DNA from: Staphylococcus saccharolyticus
GTDB taxonomy: Bacteria; Bacillota; Bacilli; Staphylococcales; Staphylococcaceae
Length of the DNA: 64,000 nt
Reading direction: 5' to 3'
Assembly (NCBI RefSeq): GCF_900458815.1
Contig: NZ_UHDZ01000001.1
Span: forward strand, 62,001-126,000
The notes beneath the pieces are model-generated. The model searched no databases and was not told the origin of the DNA. It was given only the letters and a program-made list of their open reading frames with translations. The translations under genes were made by a program, and so were the position numbers. Shown here one piece after another: positions 30,848-40,335 of this stretch (its first letter is position 1; the number at the start of each line of letters is the position of its first letter).

Positions 30848-32602
30848 ATGGACACCGAAGAACATTGGATTAAATCATTAATTGAATTTAGTAGAAAAAG
30901 TAAATTCAAGATTATTGTATCAGTATTGTTATCCGTTATCAGTGTATTTTCTGGCTTGGTGCCTTATTGGTCAGTCTACAAAATTGTTTTAATGGTGGTT
31001 GAGGGACATCACACGATGAATCAAATGTTGGTTTATATCTTGATAGCATTGTGCGCATATCTTATTCAAGTTATTGGTTATGGAGGCTCAACGATGTTAT
31101 CACATGTTACTGCATATGATATTTTATCCAATATCAGAAAGCAATTAGCACAGAAATTAATGCGCTTACCTTTAGGTGTTATTGAGTCTAAGAAAATTGG
31201 TGAATTGAAAAATATATATGTAGATAAAGTTGAAACAATTGAATTGCCATTAGCACATATGATTCCAGAAGTGATAGGTAATGTATTGTTATCCATTTCA
31301 ATATTCGTATTTATTGTTATGATTGATTGGCTCATGGCTTGTGCCATGTTAGTGACAGTACCTATCTCATTTTTTGCTTTTAAAAAATTGATGACTGGAT
31401 TTAATGAAACGTATGCTAAACAAATGGCTTCGAATAATTACATGAATAGTGCTATTGTCGAATACATAGAAGGAATAGAAATCATTAAAACATTTAACCA
31501 ATCACAAAGCTCGTACAGAAAATATAAAGACGCAGTTAATGTATATAAAACTCACACTTTAAATTGGTTTAAAAACACATGGATTTACATGAATCTAGGC
31601 GCAAGTATTCTTCCTTCAACATTTTTAGGTGTGCTTCCTATTGGGATGTACTTGATCTCTATCAACCAACTTAATGATGCTGAACTTTTCTTGTGTTTAG
31701 TACTGTCATTGGGTGTAGTTGCACCTATCAAGAATTTTACAAATTACGTAAATCAATTGAAGTCTATCCAAAGTGCGATTGTCGAAGTTCAACATGTATT
31801 AAATTTAGAGGAATTGGAAGTATCTAATCATTGGAACGTGTATCAAAGTAATGAAATTGTCTTTAAAGATGTTGGATTCTCATATACGAATGACTGTAAA
31901 GATTTAGTGTTTGAACATTTATCTTTTGTGATACCTGAACAAACTTTCACAGCCATTGTAGGTGCATCAGGTAGTGGAAAGTCAACTATTGCCAAATTGA
32001 TTTCTCGTTTTTGGGATGTGACATCAGGTGAAATTGATATCGGTGGTGTAAATATCAAAGATATTGAACCCAAGCAACTGAATGAGTTAGTAGGATTTGT
32101 AGGACAAGAAAACTTTTTATTAAATCTTTCTTTTAAAGACAATATCAAACTTGGGAATCCTCAAGCTACAGATGCGGAAGTCATTCATGCAGCTAAATTA
32201 GCACAATGTCATAGTTTTATTGAAAAATTACCTGAGGGGTATGATACGTTTGTCGGAGCAGTCGGTAATAAATTATCCGGAGGGGAAAAGCAACGTGTAA
32301 CTATTGCGAGAATGATATTAAAAGACGCACCAATTATTATATTAGACGAAGCTACAGCTTACGTTGATCCAGATAATGAACAAAAAATTCAAGCTGCTTT
32401 AAAAGCCTTGACGCAAAATAAAACACTCATCGTTATTGCACATCGCTTATCAACAATTAAACAAGCAAATCAAATTATTGTGTTAGGTCAACATCAAATT
32501 CTTGAAAAAGGGACTCATCAAACATTAATGGAATTAGACGGTAACTACAAACATATGTGGAACATGCATATGGTAGCAAAAGATTGGGGTGTATCTTCTT
32601 AA
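30848..32602 (+). CDS. ABC transporter, fused membrane-ATPase (YbtP/Q-like, EqbK-like)
   Basis: A 584-aa exporter-fold half-transporter. Six helices fill residues 20-310, then an NBD with Walker A VGASGSGKST, signature KLSGGEKQR, Walker B IILDEATAYVDP and H-loop IAHRLSTI. In yersiniabactin the YbtP/YbtQ pair, of this same fold, imports the iron-siderophore; in equibactin the equivalent pair is also present. It pairs with the next gene as a heterodimer. AGGAG (30833-30837) supports ATG 30848 (TTG 30842 is in frame but too close). Intact. Confidence 0.85.
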   Translation: MDTEEHWIKSLIEFSRKSKFKIIVSVLLSVISVFSGLVPYWSVYKIVLMVVEGHHTMNQMLVYILIALCAYLIQVIGYGGSTMLSHVTAYDILSNIRKQLAQKLMRLPLGVIESKKIGELKNIYVDKVETIELPLAHMIPEVIGNVLLSISIFVFIVMIDWLMACAMLVTVPISFFAFKKLMTGFNETYAKQMASNNYMNSAIVEYIEGIEIIKTFNQSQSSYRKYKDAVNVYKTHTLNWFKNTWIYMNLGASILPSTFLGVLPIGMYLISINQLNDAELFLCLVLSLGVVAPIKNFTNYVNQLKSIQSAIVEVQHVLNLEELEVSNHWNVYQSNEIVFKDVGFSYTNDCKDLVFEHLSFVIPEQTFTAIVGASGSGKSTIAKLISRFWDVTSGEIDIGGVNIKDIEPKQLNELVGFVGQENFLLNLSFKDNIKLGNPQATDAEVIHAAKLAQCHSFIEKLPEGYDTFVGAVGNKLSGGEKQRVTIARMILKDAPIIILDEATAYVDPDNEQKIQAALKALTQNKTLIVIAHRLSTIKQANQIIVLGQHQILEKGTHQTLMELDGNYKHMWNMHMVAKDWGVSS

Positions 32603-32636
32603 ATTTTAATAAATTCTTATGTAGAGGAGAATCAAT

Positions 32637-34371
32637 ATGTTTCAAATTACAATGAAGATTTTAAAATGGGCCTCACCGTATAAAAGAAGAATGATATTAG
32701 GATTTGTCATGTCATTGATTAATTCTATTTTTATTGCATTCCCTATCTTTTTATCAGCACAAGTATTTAACCGCATTTTATCATATCATCAAATTGTCAT
32801 GTATGAAATTTTGGATGTCATAGGTTTGATGATTATCTTAGTATTAGCAAGATTTATCACGGCATATTTAAAAAATAAATTACAAGAAAGCATTGCCTAT
32901 GAAATGAGTGCACATGAGAGATTAAATATTGGAGATAAATTAAAAAATGTTAGACTAGGTTATTTTGATGATCATCAAACGAATGAGTTAGCCACAATTG
33001 TGACAACTGATTTGACATTTTTAGAAAATTACGCAATGAAGATGATAGATATCGTTATTAATGGATATATATTAATTATGGTGTTGATACTATCACTTTT
33101 AGTTGTGTCTTGGCAAGTAGCCATTTTAGCGATGATAGGCGTTATTTTATCATTATTTAGCATTCGATTATTAGAGAAAAAGAGTCAACAAAATGCACCT
33201 TATTATCACCATGTTCAAAATCAGCTTGTAGAGAAAGTATTAGAAATAATCCGAGGAATTCAATTCATTAAATCATTTTCAAAAGAAAACACAAGTCTCA
33301 AAAGTTTTAATCAAGCTGTTGATGAAAGTAAGCGTGTGAATTCTAAAATTGAGCTACAATATATTCCGTTTAATTTGTTGCATTTACTGAGTTTGAAAAT
33401 CGCTTCTATTTTAATTGTACTAGCATCTTGTCTCTTATATATCAATCATAGTATCGATTTGCCGACGTTGATTATGATTGCCATTTTTTCTTTTGTTATT
33501 TTTGACAGTGTAGAAAATGTGAATAACGCCGCTCACGTACTTGAAATGATTGATATGACATTGAATGATATTGAAGAAATTAACAACGCTTCATTGTTAG
33601 ATGAAAAAGGTAAGTATATCGTCATTGAAAATGATGATATCGAATTCGATCATGTATGTTTTTCATATGGTGATAAACAAGTCATAAATGATGTGACATT
33701 TAGAGTTGATTCACAAACATCTACGGCGATTATTGGACCATCAGGTAGTGGTAAATCAACATTATGTCATTTACTTCTAAGATTTTATGACATCAAAGAA
33801 GGTAGTATTCGAATAGGTGGTGTCGATATTAGAGAGATGACACTAAATGCATTGATGTCACATATGAGTGCTGTATTTCAAAAGGTGTATTTATTTAATG
33901 ATACCATCGAGAACAATATATTATTTGGTAAGCCAGATGCAACCAAAGAAGAAATCATTCAAGCAGCAAAGCAAGCTTGTTGCCACGACCTTCATCATGG
34001 CACTACCTGATGGGTATCAAACAATGGTAAACGAGAAAGGTAATAATTTATCTGGAGGGGAAAAGCAAAGAATTTCGATTGCTAGAGCAATTTTAAAAGA
34101 TGCACCGATTATTATTTTAGACGAAGCAACTGCAAGTATTGATCCAGAAAATGAACACTTAATACAAAGTGCGATTGATGAATTAAGTAAAGGTAAAACG
34201 GTAATAACGATTGCGCATAAGATAGGAACAATTAAAAATGCCAATCAGATTATTGTACTCAAAGATGGTAAAATTATTCAAAAAGGTAATCATGACTCAT
34301 TAGTACAAGCACCTGGAACCTACCAAGACTTTATAACAATTAAAAGCCAAACAGAAGGTTGGGGACTTTAA
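32637..34371 (+). pseudogene. ABC transporter, fused membrane-ATPase partner (YbtQ/P-like, EqbL-like), one frameshift
   Basis: Start ATG 32637 after AGAGGAG. A six-helix membrane domain is followed by an NBD (Walker A IGPSGSGKST, signature NLSGGEKQR, Walker B IILDEATASIDP). An extra C near 33986 (CACGACCTTCATC) shifts the frame between QACCHD and FIMALPDGY, in the helical subdomain of the NBD. Everything else is conserved. It would form the heterodimeric importer, or exporter, with the preceding gene. Confidence 0.83.
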
Positions 34372-35426
34372 TGCAATATAAACAGATTGGTATATTAGGT
34401 GGTAATGGTGTTATAGGGTACGCACTAACAGAAGCATTAAGTGAGTTAAACGATATTCAAATTAAAGTTGGTACACGAACAGATTATTTTAAGAAACTTA
34501 ATCTAGCTCATGTGAAATATGAAAAGTTGTACTTGGATAACTCAGAAAAATTAAAAAATTTTATGAGTGGATGTGAGATTATTGTTAACTGTACCGGTTA
34601 TTTTGATCAAAAAATCATTAAAAGCTGTTTAGAATGTCATGCTCATTATTTAGATACTTCGGGAATATGTGGCTTAGAACAAGAAGTTCAACAATTAGAT
34701 GATAATTTAAAAAAACAACGTTTGAGTGTTATACAATTTGTTGGTGTCAACCTTGGTTTGACTGAAGTGTTAATCGCATATTGTAAAAAATTGTATACTG
34801 TTGATAAGTTAGAAATGTTCTTTTCAGGTACAGGTAATTTATCAAAGTCAGCATTACTAGAAATCATTAAAACGTCAGAGCCTCCCTATTCATATAGTCA
34901 AAAGTATTTGAAAAATGGAACAAAAACGAAGTTAGATTATATGATCAAGACATTAAATTTACAGCCTTTTATGAAAGCGTTTTATTGCGTACCGCTTATT
35001 AGTTGTCATTTTATCAATTGCGTGCAACAACTACAGGTACCAAAAGCTTATTTTTTTAATGTGTTTCGTGACCAAATTATCATTTCTCAAATGGCAGAAG
35101 CAAAATTTTTATATCAAAATAATTAAACGAATAAAGCTATCGAAAGACTTGCAACAGCATTTAAAAACTATGGTAATAGTAAAAGCACCTACACTTTAAT
35201 AAAAGTGATAATTAATAATAACACAGAATTGACGTTTCAAAGTAATATAGATTGGAATGCATTAACGGTTATAACTCTATACAGTACAGTAAGCTTAATT
35301 TTACAATCACGCATTAAATCACATGGACTCAAACCACTATATGAAGCTATCAATGTGAAAGAATTAATTAGCGAATTAAAGAAAAATGCCACAGTCACAA
35401 TAGAAAAAATCCGAGAGGTGAGTACA
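34371..35426 (+). pseudogene. Saccharopine-dehydrogenase-like oxidoreductase (EqbM-like), nonsense codon
   Basis: An NAD(P)-binding protein starting IGILGGNGVIGYALTEAL with VNCTGYFD, followed by HYLDTSG, typical of the saccharopine dehydrogenase N-terminal family. ATG 34371 overlaps the previous stop (TAATG). TAA 35124-35126 ends the frame at residue 251, but the same frame then runs on with protein-like sequence (TNKAIERLATAF, GLKPLYEAINVKELI) up to the salicylate synthase start, giving about 350 residues. A related protein is part of the equibactin locus. Its reaction is not known to me; redox tailoring of the siderophore is a guess. Confidence 0.65.
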
Positions 35427-36764
35427 TTGAATGATGATTTATATTATTTTATATCTGAATTGCATTATCAAGAAAAAACATATGATTTAAAAACATATAA
35501 TTTAGAATCTTTGAAATACAATATATGTAATTATTCTAAATCTACATTACAAAATGATTATTTGATGTATGAAATGAATGGTACGACATATATAGGTATT
35601 GATCAAGCGTTATCTTTTAAAGTGAGTAACACAGCATTGACCATTGAAAGTAAGGATGGCAATTTCAAAATCCAAGAAGACGTTTTTACTATCAATAAGA
35701 CATTACAAGCGATACACAAAAGATGTGACAACCAAAATATCAATTTTTTTGGTTACGTTAATTACAATTTAGCTAAATATTTGTATTTAGAACTTCAATC
35801 TGAACAAGAGAAAGAATTATTATACTTTTTTGTGCCATCAATAGAAGTGAAAATTCATAATAATCACATGGTTATTCGATACTTAGAGAGTAATCCATTT
35901 AGTGAATTAGATAAAGTGTATGAAGATGTAACACTAAAGAATTCACCACTTCCCAATGATACAGAGCAATCTTTAATCAATCAAAAATGTGATATGTATA
36001 AAAATAATGTCATTAAAGCAGTAGAAGATATCAAAAATAACATGTATTCTAAAGTGATTCTTTCAAGAAGAATTGTGATATCAGATAGAATTCATATGAT
36101 TCGTAGTTATTTTTTAGGATTAAGAGTAAATAATCCAGCTCGGTCATATTTGTTTGATATCAACTCTATGAAATTATTTGGATTTTCTCCAGAGACCATC
36201 TTACAAGTAGATAACGACAATAAGGTACTCACATTCCCTTTGGCGGGTACGAGAAAAAATCAAGCGCATTTAAAAAAAGAATTATTGACTGATATCAAAG
36301 AAGTGGGAGAACATGCTGTTTCAGTTAAACTAGCCATTGACGAACTTAAAGAAGTTTGTCAAAAAGATACTGTAAAAGTGGATGAATTTATGCATATTTA
36401 TGAAAGAGGATCTGTGCAACACTTGGGGTCTAGAGTCTCTGGTATACTAAAAAACAATAATTATTGGAATGCATTGTTATCTCTATATCCTGCTGTTACG
36501 GCTTCAGGCATTCCTAGAAAAGAAAGTGTTCAAGCTATAGAGAAATATGAGGATGAAGAACGAGATTTATATAGTGGTGGTGTGTTTTTAATTCATCAAG
36601 ATATAGGGTTTGACGTTGCATTAATATTAAGAAGTATCTTCCAAAATGAGAATGAGACACATGCCCAAGTAGGAGCAGGAATTGTTGAGAAGTCTAAACC
36701 TGATAGAGAATTTGAAGAAACGTGTGAAAAATTAAGTTCAGTTCTTCAGTCATTGAGTATGTAA
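35427..36764 (+). CDS. Salicylate synthase (Irp9/MbtI/EqbN-like)
   Basis: A chorismate-utilising enzyme of 445 aa, the size of Irp9 and MbtI, which convert chorismate to salicylate through isochorismate. Seen are SKVILSRRI, LFGFSPETIL, the PLAGTRKN motif, YSGGVFLIHQ, AQVGAGIVEKSKPDREF and the final EETCEKL with metal-binding Glu. I choose TTG 35427 because GAGAGGTGAG (35413-35422) lies just before it; the open frame itself extends upstream to 35205 and beyond, which I read as the tail of the previous gene. It supplies the salicylate starter for the AMP ligase at 14964. Last gene of the operon. Intact. Confidence 0.86.
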   Translation: MNDDLYYFISELHYQEKTYDLKTYNLESLKYNICNYSKSTLQNDYLMYEMNGTTYIGIDQALSFKVSNTALTIESKDGNFKIQEDVFTINKTLQAIHKRCDNQNINFFGYVNYNLAKYLYLELQSEQEKELLYFFVPSIEVKIHNNHMVIRYLESNPFSELDKVYEDVTLKNSPLPNDTEQSLINQKCDMYKNNVIKAVEDIKNNMYSKVILSRRIVISDRIHMIRSYFLGLRVNNPARSYLFDINSMKLFGFSPETILQVDNDNKVLTFPLAGTRKNQAHLKKELLTDIKEVGEHAVSVKLAIDELKEVCQKDTVKVDEFMHIYERGSVQHLGSRVSGILKNNNYWNALLSLYPAVTASGIPRKESVQAIEKYEDEERDLYSGGVFLIHQDIGFDVALILRSIFQNENETHAQVGAGIVEKSKPDREFEETCEKLSSVLQSLSM

Positions 36765-36911
36765 GAGTTACTAAGAATCAATAACGAAATATATGATACT
36801 TGAAGCCATTAAAATTTCTATTTCTTAAGATTAGTTAGTAAATCAATATAAGTTACAAATGATGAATATTTAAATTTGTTACAAAATTTATAATGTAATA
36901 AAAATGATAAT

Positions 36912-36946
36912 GTTACAATTTAAGTAACTTTGTTGTATTGTAAAAT
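36912..36946 (+). promoter_or_regulatory. Candidate promoter/operator of the PSM-like gene
   Basis: A perfect dyad GTTAC-aatttaa-GTAAC (36912-36928) lies just upstream of a TAAAAT -10-like hexamer (36941-36946). No good -35 box is seen at 17 bases, as in activator-dependent promoters. In relatives psm-beta genes are driven by AgrA; I do not see a clear pair of AgrA direct repeats, so this is only a candidate. Confidence 0.35.
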
Positions 36947-36993
36947 ATTCAGTGCTATTTTAATAGATGACTTTAATTGGGGAGGTGATTACA

Positions 36994-37149
36994 ATGATGG
37001 ACCATCTTTCAAAATTAGGTGATGCTATCGTAAACACAATCACAGCAGCTCAATCTGGAGACGGTGCTGAATTAGCTAAAAGTATCATACACATCGTAAC
37101 AAATGCTGGTGGAATTATTGGAGATATTATACATGCTTTAGGTTTATAA
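36994..37149 (+). CDS. Beta-class phenol-soluble modulin-like peptide
   Basis: A 51-residue peptide beginning MMDHLSKLGDAIVNTITAA and ending IIGDIIHALGL. It has the plan of staphylococcal PSM-beta/SLUSH peptides: an N-terminal amphipathic helix with xxLxxAIxNTxxAAQ, a middle -ELAKSIIHIV- helix, and a glycine-containing hydrophobic C-terminus. Such peptides are secreted by Pmt without signal sequence and act as surfactants in biofilm dispersal. The strong site GGGAGGTGATT (36980-36990) precedes ATG 36994. Only one copy is present, whereas other species often carry tandem copies. Slightly longer than the usual 43-45 residues. Confidence 0.75.
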   Translation: MMDHLSKLGDAIVNTITAAQSGDGAELAKSIIHIVTNAGGIIGDIIHALGL

Positions 37150-37196
37150 ACCTATAACAAGTTACATAATATTTTCATTGATTTAACATTTTAAAA

Positions 37197-37243
37197 GGGG
37201 TTAGGTAACCATTATAAGGTTTACTTAACCTCTTTTTTATTTG
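37197..37243 (+). terminator. Terminator of the PSM-like gene
   Basis: GGGGTTAGGTAACC pairs imperfectly with GGTTTACTTAACCTC around a short AT loop, then TCTTTTTTATTTG. Confidence 0.75.
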
Positions 37244-37648
37244 ATACACGCTATCATTCAGTTATTTATACATCATTTTGAAACAATTTAAAATTAGAAA
37301 AATAATGTAATCACATTCATATGATGGTTAGTAGCTATCTTAATCATAAAGTTTATCTTCATACATGTAGTGGGCTACTATGCTATACATAAAGAATAGT
37401 TTAGAAAATCATTTTGAGAATAGATATATAAATGTGCAAAGATAGTTATGCTTAATTTCACAATTAAGGATTAAACTGTTTAATTTTCATTGTATCACTG
37501 AAAAACTTTAATTGGATACTAATTTTGTTTAAGTTAAGAGAATGTTTCCACTTAACTTATTTTATTTTGTAATATAAAATTATAAATAAAATAAGTGTAC
37601 AACAATTTAAATTGTGTATTGAAACGAAATTAACGGAGGTAATACGCA
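37244..37648. other. Gene-free stretch before hsdM with an orphan terminator-like hairpin
   Basis: No coding sequence seen. AAGTTAAG (37531-37538) and CTTAACTT (37551-37558) form a perfect 8-bp stem followed by ATTTTATTTTG, a terminator-like hairpin with no gene left in front of it, perhaps the end of a lost gene. Confidence 0.4.
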
Positions 37649-39002
37649 GTGACGACATCTGAGAAATAGCGACAACAATAAGCGGAATTACAAAAGAAAC
37701 TATAGTCCATTGCCAACGATTTAAGAGGCAACATGGATGCGAATGAATTTAAAAATTATATCTTAGGTTTAATTTTTTATCGATTTTTAAGCGAAAAGAT
37801 AGAGACACAATCTGAACGATTATTAGTCGAAGACAATATGACGTATGAAGAAGCAATGAATCATGATGCCTATCGACCTATTGTTGAGAAAGAGTTGATT
37901 CAACGTATTGGTTTCGTCATCGAGCCTGAACATTTATTTAGCCATCTTAAACAAAATTGAAAATCATACTTTTGGAATTGATATGCTTGGCGATGCTTAC
38001 GAGTATCTGATAGGATAATTTGCTGTTAGTGCTGGTAAAAAGGCAGGAGAGTTTTATACACCACAACAAGTTTCAACCATTCTCGCTAAAATTGTAATGG
38101 TAGGAAAAGAAGATTTAAGAAGTGTTTATGACCCAACGTGTGGTTCAGGATCGTTACTTTTACGTGCTGGTCGTGAAGCAAAAGTTCGTAATTATTATGG
38201 TCAAGAGTACAAATAGTACAACGTATAATTTGGCAAGAATGAACATGTTACTGCACGATGTGAACTTTAAAGCATTTCAAATTGAGAATGGTGACACACT
38301 TGAAGCGCCAGCATTTGAAGGTCAAACATTTGACGCCGTGGTTGCGAATCCACCTTATAGCGCGAAATGGAATGCGGCTCCACAGTTATTAAAGGATGAA
38401 CGCTTCAGTGATTACGGTAAGTTAGCGCCTAAATCCAAGGTAGACTTCGCTTTTATCCAACACATGATTTATCATTTAGACGATGAAGGTACAATAGCTA
38501 TTGTCCTGCTACATGGTGTTTTATTCCGTGGTGCTGCAGAAGGAACCATCCGTCAATATCTAATTCAAGAGAAGAACTATTTAGATGACGTTATCGGTTT
38601 GCCAGCCAATTTATTCTTCGGTACAAGCATTCCAACGTGTATCTTAGTATTTAAGAAATGCCGTCAAAAAGGTGATGCTATCGTGTTTATTGACACATCT
38701 CAATCTTTTGAAAAAGGAAAAATCAAAACCATCTTACAGACGAAGATGTCAGCAAAATTGTAGAGACATATAATAAAAGAGAAACTATTGATAAATACAG
38801 TTATATCGCAACATTAGAAGAAATCAGAGACAATGATTTCAATCTTAATATTTCAAGATATGTAGATACATTCGAAGAGGAAGATCCCATTGATTTAGAT
38901 GAAGTCCAACAGCAATTGAAAGACATCGATAAAGAAATTGTCAAAGTTCAAGCAGAGATTAATGTGTACCTCAAAGAACTAGGCGTATTGAAAAATGACT
39001 AA
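37649..39002 (+). pseudogene. hsdM: Type I restriction-modification methylase HsdM, heavily decayed
   Basis: GTG 37649 after ACGGAGGT starts a reading that follows S. aureus HsdM (SEK-RQQ-AELQKKL, SIANDLRGNMDANEF). There are in-frame stops near 37667, 37679 and 37703 where Gln, Gln and Trp are expected. After EPEHLFSHLK a block of roughly 70-80 residues is missing. The gene resumes at FGIDMLGDAYEYLIG, then DPTCGSGSLLLR (SAM site), VVANPPYSAKW (catalytic NPPY) and the C-terminal coiled tail ending KELGVLKND at 39002. Further frame changes occur near 38210 and 38740. It adds methyl groups to DNA as the M subunit of a type I system. Not functional as written. Confidence 0.87.
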
Positions 39003-39146
39003 ATCAACTAACACACTTGAGGTAAACTTTCTGGAATTTGGTGGAGCGTTGGTATCGCCGGTCTAGTTTATACAATACTTGGCATCGTGATTACTAATAA
39101 AGGAGAAGACTATGCCGTTCCGTTTTCAATTGAAATATTTAAATAA
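38995..39146 (+). pseudogene. HsdS 5' stub joined to the tail of an unrelated membrane protein
   Basis: ATG 38995 overlaps the hsdM end and reads TKSTNTLEVNFLEFGGAL, like the first residues of staphylococcal HsdS (…PELRFPGFEGEW), but stops at 39056. From about 39024 another frame reads GKLSGIWWSVGIAGLVYTI and LGIVITNKGED to a stop at 39146, a hydrophobic helix plus short tail of an unrecognised membrane protein. The join looks like a deletion junction that removed nearly all of hsdS and the front of the second gene. Confidence 0.45.
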
Positions 39147-39210
39147 TATTGCAGTTAGTAAGTTTATTTTATAATTTACGAATAATAAATTGCTAGACTT
39201 GTATAATAAC

Positions 39211-39240
39211 AACGAGTTCCTATACGGGGGCTCGTTTATT
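39211..39240. terminator. Hairpin between hsd remnants and the GNAT gene
   Basis: AACGAG (39211-39216) pairs with CTCGTT (39231-39236), followed by TATTATTTTA. It lies between converging units, so it could terminate transcription from the left. Confidence 0.45.
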
Positions 39241-39262
39241 ATTTTATCTTTGATACATAGAG

Positions 39263-39684
39263 CTACAATTCTTTTTTAAACACATAGCTCACTTTGTTGT
39301 ATGACATTTTATCTTCATAAAAACGGTGTGCATGTTTTTTTGAAGACCAGAAGATAGTGCGATAGCTTCATATCCTTTTTCTTTTGAGAGTGATTCAATG
39401 TGCGTTAATAAATGTTCACCGTAACCGAGAGAGCGATAGTTATCATCAGTGACAAGGTCACATATCCAAATAAAGCGTTCATAATATAAAGTTGTCATTG
39501 ATTGAAAGCCGATAACAGATGCAAGATTATCTCCAATATATAAACCATACATTTCATAATTATCTTTTTCCATCGCTTCTGTAACTAACTCAATATAGTC
39601 TTCTAAAGATAAATGTGTTCTTAGCTTTGACATCAGTGGATAAGCCTCTTTAATTTGGTTTTCATGGATCTTCAAAATTTCCAA
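39263..39684 (-). pseudogene. GNAT-family N-acetyltransferase, 3' frameshift
   Basis: A small acetyltransferase: IWICDLVTDDNYRSLGYGEHLL holds the acetyl-CoA-binding RSLGYG loop near residue 82. Near 39340 a run of seven A on the coding strand is one short. With eight, the end reads HAHRFYEDK...VSYVFKKEL, the standard GNAT C-terminus, to a stop at 39263-39265; as written the frame stops at 39289 with an unrelated tail. Acyl acceptor unknown. Confidence 0.75.
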
Positions 39685-40335
39685 TTTATTTTACACTCCC
39701 GTAGTTTTATATTTTAAAGTTATCTTAATATTACTAATTACCATTTTAAAGAATTTATGAACTTTCACTGATATCTTTTCATCTTAACAATAACGTTTAA
39801 TGACATTTTCAAAAGTTTATTTATATTCGCTTATATCGTTTCAAAAAACTTTTTATTTAATCAAAATCCGAAAATCTTTTTTAAAATAAAATTTGTTTAA
39901 GCAATTATTATTTTTAAAAGAGCTATTTTTACGATATAAAGTGTATAATTAGTCTATAGTGACGTTTGCTAGCGCTATTGCAAAGTTATATATGAAACGT
40001 TTTAATGCACCAAACTTTAAAAATAAGCAATTCAATTAAGGAGGTTATGATTTTTATTATTCTGTCGCTTAGTATAAATATATATTGACTATGTATATAG
40101 CATAATTAAAGCGTTACTTATGCGCTCATCTATATTTAGATGAAACAATTGAGTAAATCTCAAACAATTTTAGCAGATTAAACACATGCAACAAAGGCAG
40201 ATACGTCTAAATTAATTAAAGATTTAGACCTAACACGTGTATTGTACAGCAAGATATTTCAACAAGTTAATTGAACAAGATCCTCATCATATTAAATTTA
40301 GAAAGATAAATCATCAATGTTAAGGAGATGCCTCA
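39685..40335. other. AT-rich region upstream of hyaluronate lyase with remnants of a small gene
   Basis: No intact gene. TATAAT at 39944-39949 is a -10-like element. AAGGAGG at 40039-40045 precedes a 13-codon ORF only. Between about 40141 and 40320 protein-like phrases in two frames (LIKDLDLTRVLYSKIFQQ; YFNKLIEQDPHHIKFRKIN) suggest a decayed small ORF that I do not recognise. Confidence 0.35.

Noticed and set aside
13528..36764. Attachment-site repeats or integrase marking the siderophore locus as a mobile element
   Set aside because: No integrase, conjugation gene or convincing flanking direct repeat occurs in the window, so mobility is not supported here.
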